64,000 bases of DNA from Mangrovimicrobium sp033283325. Its GTDB lineage: Bacteria > Pseudomonadota > Gammaproteobacteria > Pseudomonadales > Halieaceae. Under the pieces are notes generated by a model. The model saw only the letters and a list, made by a program, of their open reading frames with translations. It was not told the origin of the DNA and made no database searches. The stretch's first letter is position 1; every line of letters starts with the position of its first letter. Where the stretch lies: the NCBI GenBank assembly GCA_033283325.1, contig JAWMQO010000007.1, positions 62,001 to 126,000 on the forward strand, read 5' to 3'. This document shows, piece after piece, positions 25,091 to 33,998 of the stretch. Position numbers and translations under genes: made by a program.

Positions 25091-25869
25091 GTTCCGCACT
25101 CAATTTTGCCGCGGATCGCCGTGACGGCGGTATCTGGAGCAATACCTGGCGCGAGCGCATTACCCAGGAACTGGTGACCGAGCGGGTTACCCTGCAGGAC
25201 GCGCGCCAGCTAGCGGCGGCGCCATCACTGGGCGTGGAAGGATTCGAGATTCACCACATGCCACTTGCTGGTGACGACTGGGAAAACGATGCCTGGGTAA
25301 AGGCCAGCTACCTGCCCGGGGCAATGGAACTGGTGCGCCAATTGACCGGCGCCCCCCATGTCGCGCCCTTCTACCACGGCGGCATCCTGATCCGCGATAC
25401 CGGAAACCCTGCGCGGGCAGCCGCCGCGGAGTTCGTCCACCTGGACCAGACCCGCGACGCAATTCTTCCCTTTGTCGAAATGGCTGCCGATGCGGCGATC
25501 CTGAACAAGTTTCCTCGCTACCAGGTGATCAACCTGTGGCGCAGTATTACCCCGCCACCCCAGGACGTGCCGCTGGCCCTGTGCGACCAGCGCAGTGTCG
25601 AGGAAGCCGATTGGGTGATCGGACGCACCGTCGAGCCGAATTTCCCGGACGGGGTTCCCTACCTGAGTTCGGTCTACAACCAGCGGCAGCGCTGGCACTA
25701 CTTCGCCGACGTGGAACTCGATGAAGTGATTGTGTTCAAGGGCTTCGACAGCGACCCCGGCCAGCCGATGGGCTGCCTGCACGGGGCCTTCCAGGCGCCT
25801 GATGTGGCGGCGGGCACACTGCCCAGGGCAAGCGTGGAAATGCGTATTTTCGCTTTCTTCGAGTCCTGA
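25072..25869 (+). CDS. CmcJ/NvfI-like oxidoreductase (putative Fe(II) dioxygenase)
   Basis: About 265 residues. The signature runs NLWRSITPPPQDVPLALCDQ near residue 155, then QRWHYFADVELDEVIVFKGF near 208, with a histidine in CLHGAFQAPD. This matches the CmcJ/NvfI/AsaB group known from beta-lactam and fungal meroterpenoid biosynthesis. NvfI-type members act as non-heme iron oxygenases or desaturases. The ATG at 25072 is chosen; an in-frame ATG at 25060 is the alternative. Either overlaps the preceding hydrolase gene, indicating translational coupling. Unusual company for a catabolic cluster. Confidence 0.75.
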   Translation: MPDHSVSSALNFAADRRDGGIWSNTWRERITQELVTERVTLQDARQLAAAPSLGVEGFEIHHMPLAGDDWENDAWVKASYLPGAMELVRQLTGAPHVAPFYHGGILIRDTGNPARAAAAEFVHLDQTRDAILPFVEMAADAAILNKFPRYQVINLWRSITPPPQDVPLALCDQRSVEEADWVIGRTVEPNFPDGVPYLSSVYNQRQRWHYFADVELDEVIVFKGFDSDPGQPMGCLHGAFQAPDVAAGTLPRASVEMRIFAFFES

Positions 25870-25891
25870 GACCCGAGGGGATAAATGCGCC

Positions 25892-25912
25892 AGCGCGGCC
25901 TCAGGCCGCGCT
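25892..25912. terminator. Hairpin between convergent genes, with the BVMO stop codon in its loop
   Basis: AGCGCGGCC (25892-25900) pairs perfectly with GGCCGCGCT (25904-25912). The three loop bases are the stop codon of the minus-strand BVMO gene. No T run follows, so termination strength is uncertain. Confidence 0.5.
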
Positions 25913-27370
25913 CAACTCGTAGTCTTCCAGCCGTGGCTTGGCCATCACTTCCATGAAGTACTCGTAGGGCCAGGGCCAGACCTGGGGAACACCGTCGGCA
26001 TCCAGGTACCAACTGCTGCAGCCGGAGGCGAATACGGTTTTCTTCGCCGCCTCGGTGCGCCGCTTCTCGTAATCCTGCAGGGCTTCGTGGGTAGGCGCCA
26101 CGGCCTTGCACTCGCCGCTGCGCAGCAGGTCGACCAGTTGTTCGACGTAATTCCACTGGCGCTCGGCGATATCGATCAGCGAGAAATTGCCCACCGGTCC
26201 GGTGGGGCCGTTGAGCATGAAGAAGTTGGGGAAGTCGGGCACGGTCACCGCGTAGTAGGCCTTGGGGTGCACGCTCCAGAATGCATTCAGGTCCGCACCG
26301 TTGCGCCCGGTGATGGTCATCGGGCGCACGAAGGCGTCGGCCTTGAAGCCGGTGGCGAGCACCAGCACGTCAAGTTCATGGAAGCTGCCGTCGCGCATGC
26401 GCACGCCCTTGGCTTCGACGCGTTCGATGCCGCTGGTATCGACGAAGACCGAGGGGTCCTGCACTTTCTCGTAGTAGTTCGGCGAGAACACCATGCGCTT
26501 GCAGGCGGCGCGATAGTCGGGGCGCAGTTTTTCCCGCAGCTCCGGGTCCCTGACGCTGTCCTCGAGGTTCTGCTCGACGATGGTCTGGATTTCCGCCAGC
26601 TCCGGTGAATCGGCATCGATGATGGCGGCGAGGAAGCGGCCGCGGCGGGCCTGTGCCTCGGGGCCGCTGCGCACATCCTCGATCCTGTCCGGATCATTGC
26701 GGAAGGCGGCCTTGTCCTCATCGCTGTAGCGGGTGTCGGGGCAGGGCATGATCCACTGGGGCGAGCGCTGGAAGTGCACCAGTTTTTTAACCTTGCCTGA
26801 CAGGGCTGCAACAATCTGCACACCAGTTGATCCGTTGCCGATGACGCCGACACGCTTGTCGGAGTAATCGATGGAATGGTCCCAGCGGGCGCTGTGGAAT
26901 GCCGCGCCCTCGAAGTCCTCAAGACCGGGAATCGCCGGGATATTGGGGTGGTGGAGGACACCGGTGGCGGCGACCAGGACGTCCGCCACATCCTCGCGCC
27001 CGTCTTTTGTGGTGACGTGCCAGCGCTCGCCATCGAAGTGGCACTCGCTAATTTCGGTGTTGAAGCGGATGAAATCACGCACACCAAAGCGGTCGGTCAT
27101 TTCCTCGAAGTAATTCTTGATCTCGGGCCCGGGGGCGTAGAAAGCGCTCCACTCGGGATTGAAGGCGAAGGAGTAGCTGTAGGAGTGGGCGGGGGTATCG
27201 CAGGCCACACCGGGGTAGGTATTTTCCCGCCAGGTGCCGCCGACGGCGTCGCCTTTTTCATAGATCACGAAGTTGTCTTCGCCGCGTTCGCGCAGGCGGA
27301 TGCCCGCGAGAATCCCGGCCATACCTGCTCCGATGATGATGTAGCGTAATTCGCGCGCCTGGGCCGACAT
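25901..27370 (-). CDS. Flavoprotein Baeyer-Villiger monooxygenase
   Basis: 489 residues starting at the ATG that follows a strong AAGGAGGAAA site; the longer open frame is rejected on that basis. GAGMAGILAG is the FAD Rossmann motif, GGTWRENTYPGVACDTP comes next, FEGAAFHSARWD (about residue 160) is the type I BVMO fingerprint, and GNGSTGVQ the NADPH motif. A later ATGF marks the second half of the FAD domain. It lacks the N-terminal extension of the 11075 enzyme and so probably has another substrate. Divergent from the dehydrogenase pair at 27554. Confidence 0.93.
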   Translation of the reverse strand: MSAQARELRYIIIGAGMAGILAGIRLRERGEDNFVIYEKGDAVGGTWRENTYPGVACDTPAHSYSYSFAFNPEWSAFYAPGPEIKNYFEEMTDRFGVRDFIRFNTEISECHFDGERWHVTTKDGREDVADVLVAATGVLHHPNIPAIPGLEDFEGAAFHSARWDHSIDYSDKRVGVIGNGSTGVQIVAALSGKVKKLVHFQRSPQWIMPCPDTRYSDEDKAAFRNDPDRIEDVRSGPEAQARRGRFLAAIIDADSPELAEIQTIVEQNLEDSVRDPELREKLRPDYRAACKRMVFSPNYYEKVQDPSVFVDTSGIERVEAKGVRMRDGSFHELDVLVLATGFKADAFVRPMTITGRNGADLNAFWSVHPKAYYAVTVPDFPNFFMLNGPTGPVGNFSLIDIAERQWNYVEQLVDLLRSGECKAVAPTHEALQDYEKRRTEAAKKTVFASGCSSWYLDADGVPQVWPWPYEYFMEVMAKPRLEDYELSAA

Positions 27371-27423
27371 GCAACTTTCCTCCTTATAGTGGCGCCCATC
27401 TTTACGCAGCGACAATTCCAAGT

Positions 27424-27456
27424 CAACAATAATTAACGCATCGTCAATTATTGTTG
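27424..27456. promoter_or_regulatory. Perfect 11-bp inverted repeat, candidate operator
   Basis: CAACAATAATT (27424-27434) and AATTATTGTTG (27446-27456) are exact reverse complements separated by 11 bp. The element lies between the divergent BVMO (start 27370) and dehydrogenase pair (start 27554). No regulator gene adjoins it, so a regulator encoded elsewhere may bind here. CAATTATTG is shared with the palindrome at 9921. Confidence 0.6.
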
Positions 27457-27553
27457 CCCCCGGTCATGCGCCGCGGGTACACTGCGTTTTTCGCGAAATT
27501 CAGCGGCGCCGGCGTCGGGCCAGTGCAGCCGCCGTCGAAACAGGATAGAAATC

Positions 27554-28720
27554 GTGCATCTGGAATACACCGACAAGCAGAAGGCCTTCCGGGCAGAAAT
27601 CCGCGAATGGCTCGCGGCCAGCGTGCCGGATAAACCCCTGAAAACCTACGACACCGAAGAGGGCTTCCAGCAACACCGGGAGTGGGAGGCTGTGCTGCAC
27701 CGCGGCAACTGGACCATGGTGACCTGGCCCGAGGAACTCGGCGGACGCGGCAGCGACCTTGTCGAATGGTTGATCTTCGAAGAGGAGTACTACCGTGCAG
27801 GCGCCCCGAAGCGGGTGAACATGAACGGCATCTGCCTGCTCGGCCCGACCCTGATGGAGTACGGCAGCGAGGCGCAGAAGGCGCGCATCCTGCCGAAAAT
27901 GGCCAGCGGCGAGGAAATCTGGGCCCAGGCCTGGTCCGAGCCCAACGCCGGCTCGGACATGGCGGCTATCCGTACCCGGGCCGACAGGCAGGGCGACAAG
28001 TACGTGATCAACGGCCAGAAGATCTGGTCCACCCGCGCGGTCTGGGCGGACTGGTGCTTCGGGATTTTCCGCACCGACCCTGAATCAGAGCGCCACCACG
28101 GCCTGACCTTCATCCTGGTGCCGCTGGACGCCCCGGGAATCACCGTGCGGCCGATTCCCCAGCTTGACGGCCTGCCGGGTTTCGCCGAGATTTTCTTCGA
28201 TGACGTGGAAGTGCCGGTGGAAAACCGGCTGGGGGACGAGGGCGCCGGCTGGAGCGTGGCCATGGCCACGGCGGGCTTCGAGCGCGGCCTGATGCTGCGC
28301 GCCCCCGCCCGCTTCCAGGAGACTGCCCGTCGCCTGGTCGAGCTCTACCAGGCCAACCGGGAATCCGCCGACAGGGACCCGGCCATTCGCGACGCGGTCA
28401 TCCGCGCCTACCTGGACGCCGAGAGCTACTGCCTTACCACCTACCAGACCGCCTGCCGCCTGCAGCAGGGCGGCAAGATCGGCCCGGAGTCGTCTACCAA
28501 CAAAATCTTCTGGTCGGAGCTGGACCAGTCGATGTGCGCCACCGCCATGAGCATCCTCGGCGCGCGGGCAGAGCTGCAGCCCCACGCTCCGGCCGCGGCG
28601 GGCGTCGGTACCTGGCTGGACGATTTTCTCTTTGCCCAGTCCGGCCCCATCTACGCGGGCAGTAACGAAATCCAGCGCAACATCATCGCCGAGCGCATGC
28701 TCGGGATGCCGCGCAAGTAG
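27554..28720 (+). CDS. Acyl-CoA dehydrogenase, large subunit type
   Basis: 388 residues and all three domains. WAQAWSEPNAGSDMAAIRTR (about residue 123) is the FAD/substrate signature, and the end reads YAGSNEIQRNIIAERML, with Ala where classical enzymes have the catalytic Glu. Start GTG; the downstream partner begins 11 bp after the stop. Large and small dehydrogenases side by side again suggest a two-subunit enzyme. The order is large then small, the reverse of the 13533/14518 pair. It acts on an unknown acyl-CoA, passing electrons to ETF. Confidence 0.92.
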   Translation: MHLEYTDKQKAFRAEIREWLAASVPDKPLKTYDTEEGFQQHREWEAVLHRGNWTMVTWPEELGGRGSDLVEWLIFEEEYYRAGAPKRVNMNGICLLGPTLMEYGSEAQKARILPKMASGEEIWAQAWSEPNAGSDMAAIRTRADRQGDKYVINGQKIWSTRAVWADWCFGIFRTDPESERHHGLTFILVPLDAPGITVRPIPQLDGLPGFAEIFFDDVEVPVENRLGDEGAGWSVAMATAGFERGLMLRAPARFQETARRLVELYQANRESADRDPAIRDAVIRAYLDAESYCLTTYQTACRLQQGGKIGPESSTNKIFWSELDQSMCATAMSILGARAELQPHAPAAAGVGTWLDDFLFAQSGPIYAGSNEIQRNIIAERMLGMPRK

Positions 28721-28731
28721 GGAGCCACGAC

Positions 28732-29778
28732 ATGGATTTTACTTTCAGCGAAGACCAGCTCCTGTTCCGGGAAAGCGTGCGCGACTTCCTGGTGAACGAG
28801 GTGAGCCCCGAACGCATCCGCGAGTCCTGGGAGACAGAGACCGGGCGAGGGGAGTCCCTGTGGCAGCAACTGGCGGAAATGGGCCTTACTGGTATCACCG
28901 TCCCCGAAGACTTCGGTGGCCTCGGCATGAGCGAACTGGATTTTGTGCTGCTCGCCCAGGAATGTGGTTACGTGGCCCTGCCCGAACCGCTGGTCAACAC
29001 CGTCATGGTGGCAGTTCCCATGTTGCGTGAACTGGGTGGCGAACTGGCCCGGCAGTGGCTTCCCGCAATCGCGGCTGGCGAAGCGCGGGTCCTTGTCGGG
29101 CTGCAGCAGAATCTGGTAGTGGAGGACGCCCACGTCGCAGACCTGCTGTTACTTGTGCGGGAGGAGGGAATCTACGCCCTGCTTCCCGGCCAGTTCAGCC
29201 TGGAACGCAACGAATCCGTGGACCCGTCGCGCCGCTTGTTCAGTGTCACGCTGGCGGAGGGCGCGAAGCCCCTGGCAAGTGGAGATGCCGCAGCCGGAAT
29301 CGCCCGTGCCGCCCTGAACCGGGGCGCCCTGGCCTGCGCCGCGCAGGCCCTGGGACTGGCCCAGCGCATGATTGACCTCTCCGTGGCCTACACCTGTGAG
29401 CGCAGCCAGTTCGGTAAGACCATCGGCAGCTTCCAGGCGGTGAAACACCATATGGCGGATGTCGCGGTAAAACTGGAATACGCGAAGGCGCCGGTTTACC
29501 GTGCGGCCTACCAGGTAACGCGGAATGTAGCGAAAGCCTCACTGGCGGTTTCCCACGCCAAGCTCGCGGCCTGCGAGGCGGCGAGCCTTGCCGCGAAGAA
29601 CAGCATCCAGGTACACGGTGCCATGGGCTACACCTGGGAAGTGGACCTGCACATCTTCATGAAGAAGGCCTGGGCGCTGGCAAACACCTGGGGAGACGCT
29701 GCCTGCCACAAGGCCAGGGTTGCCGATGTGATCTTCGCCGCCGGTGCACCTGTCGGCGCTGACACGACCTTCGCCTGA
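28732..29778 (+). CDS. Acyl-CoA dehydrogenase, small subunit type
   Basis: 348 residues with a clear N-terminal domain (FTFSEDQLLFRESVRDFL), a reduced middle domain and the C-terminal helical domain (CERSQFGKTIGSFQAVKHHM; NSIQVHGAMGYTWEVDLH). This matches the smaller partner of heteromeric FadE enzymes. It lies 11 bp after the large partner. The region with RSQFGKTIGSFQAVKH is the conserved FAD-adenine contact. Not expected to act alone. The gene is the last of its two-gene unit. Confidence 0.88.
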   Translation: MDFTFSEDQLLFRESVRDFLVNEVSPERIRESWETETGRGESLWQQLAEMGLTGITVPEDFGGLGMSELDFVLLAQECGYVALPEPLVNTVMVAVPMLRELGGELARQWLPAIAAGEARVLVGLQQNLVVEDAHVADLLLLVREEGIYALLPGQFSLERNESVDPSRRLFSVTLAEGAKPLASGDAAAGIARAALNRGALACAAQALGLAQRMIDLSVAYTCERSQFGKTIGSFQAVKHHMADVAVKLEYAKAPVYRAAYQVTRNVAKASLAVSHAKLAACEAASLAAKNSIQVHGAMGYTWEVDLHIFMKKAWALANTWGDAACHKARVADVIFAAGAPVGADTTFA

Positions 29779-29804
29779 GAGCGGTCGCCGCGAGCCCGGA
29801 TGGT

Positions 29805-31106
29805 TCAGCGACCCTGTCTTAGCCGGCTACCCGCCCTGAAATAGCAGGCCGACGCCAGCACCAGCAATCCCACCACCGAGGCCAGGGCCCAGCGCAGGGC
29901 CTGCGGGATGCCCTGTTGCGCGTAAAAGTCGCTGAGGGTGCCGGAGATCTGTGGTCCGAGTCCGTAGCCGCAGAGATTCATCAGCAAAAGGCTGTAGGTA
30001 ATAATCGAGCCGCGGACTTTCAGCGGCGACAGTTCCAGGATGGTGGCCAGGGTGGCGCCGTAGAAGCAGGTGCCCAGTACCTGGAAGCCGAACAGGCAGA
30101 GCGCCGATGCCGTCACGCTGGGAACTGTAAACGCCGCGACGCCGAGGGGGACGGCAAGCAGTGTGGCCAGGGCGACGAAATAGCAGCCGCCGCCGGGTGA
30201 GCGCTGGTTTCTCGCATCCGCGATGAACCCGCCACTGATTGTACCGACGGCCAGTCCCAGGCCCATTACCAGCCCCGATACCAGGCCCGTCTGCTCCAGG
30301 GGCAGTTCGTGGATACGGGCGAAAAAAGCGGCGATGAATGCGCTGGTGCCGGTCTGGCCCATGATGGTCAGGATCGCCGCGGCAATCACCCAGAGCAGCG
30401 TTGTGTTCCCCCTGATCGCCCTGATAACACTGCGGAAGCCGGGCCTCTCGGTTTCCTGCCCCTCTGTTACACCGGGATCGAAGGCGCCTCGCGGAGGTTC
30501 GCGCAAGGTCAGCAGAACCAGTGCGCCGAGGATAAAGCCCGGGATGCTGGCGAGGACAAAGACGGCGCGCCAGCCGTGTTCTGCGGCAATCAGTCCTGCC
30601 AGTGAGAAGACCAATACGCCAGCCAAAGCGGTGTTCGCGCTGAAAATGCCGATTGCGCGGGCGCGCTCGCGCTTGGGAAAGTAGTCGTCGAGGAGCGACA
30701 GCGTTGTCGGGTTGCCTCCGGATTCCGCCGCCGCCACACCCATGCGGCAGAGCCCCAGGGTCAGCACCGATCCTGCTCTCGCACTGATCAGTGTGAGCAG
30801 GCTCCAGCCGAGCAGCAGTGCCGCCAGTAGCCGCGTGCGATTCAGTCGATCGATCATCAGTCCCATGGGAATGGAGGCGACGGCGTAGGCGAGGGAGAAC
30901 ACCAGCCCGATCAGCAGTCCGAGTTGGGAGTCACTGAGATCGAATTCCAGGCGCAGGGGTTCCGCCAGGGCGGGGATGAGCATCTTGTCGATGGTGTTCA
31001 TCACCGAGACCAGGAAAAGCACGGCGAGTGCGTACCAGCGGCGCGGCGACGGTTGGCAGGCAGACTGTGCGGTCGGGTGTGCGGGAGTAGCCGAGAGCTG
31101 CGGCAT
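29805..31106 (-). CDS. MFS transporter, spinster-like
   Basis: 433 residues, twelve predicted helices. WYALAVLFLVSVMNTIDK opens helix 1, and MGLMIDRLNRTRLLA is the cytoplasmic loop 2-3. The central loop includes LREPPRGAFDPG. It is of the same subgroup as the carriers at 5070, 34779 and 36102. Divergent from the TonB receptor at 31531, so the two may form an outer-plus-inner membrane route for one compound. The direction and substrate of transport are unknown. Confidence 0.88.
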   Translation of the reverse strand: MPQLSATPAHPTAQSACQPSPRRWYALAVLFLVSVMNTIDKMLIPALAEPLRLEFDLSDSQLGLLIGLVFSLAYAVASIPMGLMIDRLNRTRLLAALLLGWSLLTLISARAGSVLTLGLCRMGVAAAESGGNPTTLSLLDDYFPKRERARAIGIFSANTALAGVLVFSLAGLIAAEHGWRAVFVLASIPGFILGALVLLTLREPPRGAFDPGVTEGQETERPGFRSVIRAIRGNTTLLWVIAAAILTIMGQTGTSAFIAAFFARIHELPLEQTGLVSGLVMGLGLAVGTISGGFIADARNQRSPGGGCYFVALATLLAVPLGVAAFTVPSVTASALCLFGFQVLGTCFYGATLATILELSPLKVRGSIITYSLLLMNLCGYGLGPQISGTLSDFYAQQGIPQALRWALASVVGLLVLASACYFRAGSRLRQGR

Positions 31107-31530
31107 GTTGTCATTATCCTTGTTATTGCTGGCAAGTCCGCGGAGCGGCGATTGCTGTCGTCGCTGTGCCTATCCTACGCGAGTCCGCCTACAGTTCCAG
31201 TGCCAGGAGCACCCTGGTCCATCGAGGCCTCGTACAGGCTCTCCACGCTTCGCGGCAGGGCAGGAGCTCTGCCGAAACCCGGCATGACCACGCTGGAAAT
31301 TAACTTGCAAAAAACCGACAATGTGTTAGCTTTTGCAAAATATCGCTTCGATGGGCTTTCTATGGATTTTGTCCTTATCACCTTTTGAAGCTCAGGATAA
31401 TTCATAAAACAGAGAATTTTACTGATCAGCAGCCATTGGTGAGCTACACCTCACTGACTCAGGCTCAGTTATTATCAATGTTACCTGCTGTGTTAATCCA
31501 ATTATAAATTCCCACACCGGAGAATAAGTA
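31107..31530. promoter_or_regulatory. Divergent intergenic region between MFS carrier and TonB receptor
   Basis: A 424-bp stretch with no convincing gene; it is more AT-rich near the receptor. TTACCT (31481-31486), a 16-bp spacer and TATAAA (31503-31508) form a plausible receptor promoter, with GGAG before the ATG at 31531. TTGCAAAA occurs twice (31305-31312 and 31333-31340); the second sits in the perfect palindrome TTTTGCAAAA (31331-31340). GTGAG and CTCAC at about 31440-31454 form a short inverted repeat. Only the promoter is moderately supported. Confidence 0.45.
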
Positions 31531-33918
31531 ATGTCCACCAGAAACATGAGAAGCGCGCGGATGAGGGCGCAGGTATTGCTGGCGTCGGCGATTGTTTCGA
31601 GTTCCAGTATTCCCGCAGCGCTGGCCCAGAGCCGTACCATGGCCCTGGAAGAGGTCATCGTTACCGCGCAGAAGCGTGAGCAGAGCCTGCAGGACGTGCC
31701 TGTGGCCGTGACCGCCCTGACCAAGGAAATGATCGAGGTCAACACCGTCGTGGACGTGAACGACCTTTCCGGCCTGGCGCCGAACCTCAGTGTTCGTCCC
31801 GCCGCGGGCGGCACCAATGTGCCCGCGTTCAACATGCGCGGCATCACCAGTTACGGCGTTGTACCCGGCTCCGACAAACAGATTTCCATCTACCTGGATG
31901 GTGTCTACATCGGCTCTCCCAAAGGCTCTATCTTCCAGTTGCCCGACATCGAGCGCCTGGAAGTCCTGCGCGGCCCCCAGGGTACGCTGTTCGGGCGTAA
32001 CGCCACCGGCGGCGCGATCAGCATCGCTACCCGCGAGCCTCTCGGGGACTTCGCAGTCCGCCAGAAACTGGGCTTCGGTAACCGGGATTACTTCCGCTCT
32101 GATACCACGGTGGATTTGCCGACGATCGGCGATTTCAGCGCTTACCTGACCTACTCAATGGAGGAGCAGGATGGCGACATCGACAACGAAGGGGCGGGAA
32201 CCACCTGGGACCGTAGCGCCTTCAACTATGGCAAGGGAACTTCCCCGGACACACTTGGAGCGGTGGACACAGAAACGGTGTTTTTCGCTGCATTGTGGGA
32301 ACCTACAGATACTTTCTCCCTCAGCTACAAATACGATTACAGCAAGGACGAAAGCAGCCCCACCGGCAACGCTATCGCCAGTGATTTCTATACCGGCACG
32401 CTGCCGCCCCAGGGCGCGATCTTCCTCGACCTGCTGGCCGCGGCGAATCCCGATCTGCTGTGGAACGGAAAGACAACCCGGCCCGATTCCGTCAACAATG
32501 CCTGGTCTCTTAACCGCGACCAGGAAGTCCAGGGACACAACCTGACTGCGACCTGGGAAGTCAATGACTCCCTCATGTTGAAGAACACCCTGGCCTACCG
32601 CAAATCCGAGGTCTTCCAGCCAGCCGATATCTCCGGCACCAGCGGTTGGGTGATCGGCCCGGTTGTCGGCGGCGCCCTTGGCCTGCCCGCGGATACGCCC
32701 TTCTGCTACGCCTGTTCCCAGTCCAATTCCGAAGGCGACCAGTGGAGCAACGAACTGCAGCTGAACTACGACAGCGACTTCGCCACGGTGACCGCCGGCC
32801 TGCTGTATTTCGAATCCGAAGATGAGTCCGGTGGTCCCCGCGGTTCCACCAACACTTTCATCTTCGGCTTCCTGCCGGACTACGTGGTGCCCAGCGGTGA
32901 TGACAGCTACTCGCTCAACGAGGCGAAATCCTATGCCGTCTACTCCCAGACGGAATTCCACATCACCGACTCCATGGACCTGCTCGCCGGCCTGCGCTAC
33001 ACCAAGGACGATAAGTCCGGCACCTACATCACCGGTGATGAGGACAGCAACCTGACCTACCAGGACTTCGACTACGACGACAACAACGTGAGCTACCTGC
33101 TGGGCGTGAATTACCGCTTCTCCGATGGTGTCATGGCCTATGCGAAGTACTCCACCGCATTCGTCTCGGGGGGCTCCGTCGCGGGCTTCGGTTTCGAGCC
33201 GGAAGAGGCGGATTCCTGGGAAGTCGGCGCCAAGGCCGACTTTTTCGGTGGTCGCCTGCGTACCAACGTCGCCCTGTTCGACGTGACCTATGAGAATCTG
33301 CAGACCGCACAGAGCGGCGCCAACGTACCCGGAGGTGAGGATATCGCGGTGCTGATCGTGGAGGGTGGCGAACTGGATGTGCAGGGCCTCGAACTGGAAG
33401 TTACAGCACTGCCGCTGGAGGGCCTGACCCTGAGTGCGACCCTCGGCTACCAGGATGCGGAATTCGCCGAAGTGACCCAACTCGTTGCCGAGACCGTGTT
33501 TGCCGCCGGACCCCTGGCATTCCCGAACTCCGACTTCCTGCCGACCCTGACGCCGGAATGGAACGGCAATCTCTCCGCAAACTACGAGACCAACCCGCTG
33601 TTCGGTTCGGCCTACCTGAGCCTTGGTATCACCGGCACCTGGCAGGACGACATGCGCCTGGATTCAAACCCGGGTCGGGCCGCCGCAACGCCTTTCGGTG
33701 TTGCTGAATTCATTCCGGCTTCGTGGATCGTCAACGCCCGCGCATCCCTGAAGAGTATCGAGTTTGGCGATCACCTGGTCGGCGAAGTTTCCCTCTGGGG
33801 TCGCAACCTCACGGACAACGACGAGATCACATTCGCCACCAACTTCGGCGGCTTCCCCAGCGCGACTTTCCAGGAAGAACGCAGCTATGGCATCGACCTG
33901 GTGATCAATTTCGAATGA
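31531..33918 (+). CDS. TonB-dependent outer-membrane receptor
   Basis: 795 residues. A signal peptide with a long charged start ends at AALAQ (about residue 33), followed by the TonB-box-like EEVIVTAQKREQSLQDVP. The plug includes NMRGITSYG and RLEVLRGPQGTLFGRNATGG, a hallmark of the family, and the remainder is beta-barrel, ending GIDLVINFE. It imports a bulky ligand with energy from TonB-ExbBD. Catabolic neighbours, and the lack of any siderophore gene, favour an organic carbon substrate. A strong terminator follows at 33973. Confidence 0.95.
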   Translation: MSTRNMRSARMRAQVLLASAIVSSSSIPAALAQSRTMALEEVIVTAQKREQSLQDVPVAVTALTKEMIEVNTVVDVNDLSGLAPNLSVRPAAGGTNVPAFNMRGITSYGVVPGSDKQISIYLDGVYIGSPKGSIFQLPDIERLEVLRGPQGTLFGRNATGGAISIATREPLGDFAVRQKLGFGNRDYFRSDTTVDLPTIGDFSAYLTYSMEEQDGDIDNEGAGTTWDRSAFNYGKGTSPDTLGAVDTETVFFAALWEPTDTFSLSYKYDYSKDESSPTGNAIASDFYTGTLPPQGAIFLDLLAAANPDLLWNGKTTRPDSVNNAWSLNRDQEVQGHNLTATWEVNDSLMLKNTLAYRKSEVFQPADISGTSGWVIGPVVGGALGLPADTPFCYACSQSNSEGDQWSNELQLNYDSDFATVTAGLLYFESEDESGGPRGSTNTFIFGFLPDYVVPSGDDSYSLNEAKSYAVYSQTEFHITDSMDLLAGLRYTKDDKSGTYITGDEDSNLTYQDFDYDDNNVSYLLGVNYRFSDGVMAYAKYSTAFVSGGSVAGFGFEPEEADSWEVGAKADFFGGRLRTNVALFDVTYENLQTAQSGANVPGGEDIAVLIVEGGELDVQGLELEVTALPLEGLTLSATLGYQDAEFAEVTQLVAETVFAAGPLAFPNSDFLPTLTPEWNGNLSANYETNPLFGSAYLSLGITGTWQDDMRLDSNPGRAAATPFGVAEFIPASWIVNARASLKSIEFGDHLVGEVSLWGRNLTDNDEITFATNFGGFPSATFQEERSYGIDLVINFE

Positions 33919-33972
33919 CAGTAGTGCGAGGCAGGCCTGCGTGACTTACAGGTCACAATGGCAAGCCATTCA

Positions 33973-33998
33973 AGGCGCCCCACGGGGCGCCTTTTTTT
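33973..33998. terminator. Rho-independent terminator, shared by convergent genes
   Basis: AGGCGCCC (33973-33980) and GGGCGCCT (33985-33992) form an 8-bp stem around CACG, with a run of T residues to 33998. The T run reaches into the stop codon of the minus-strand gene at 33997. Confidence 0.88.
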
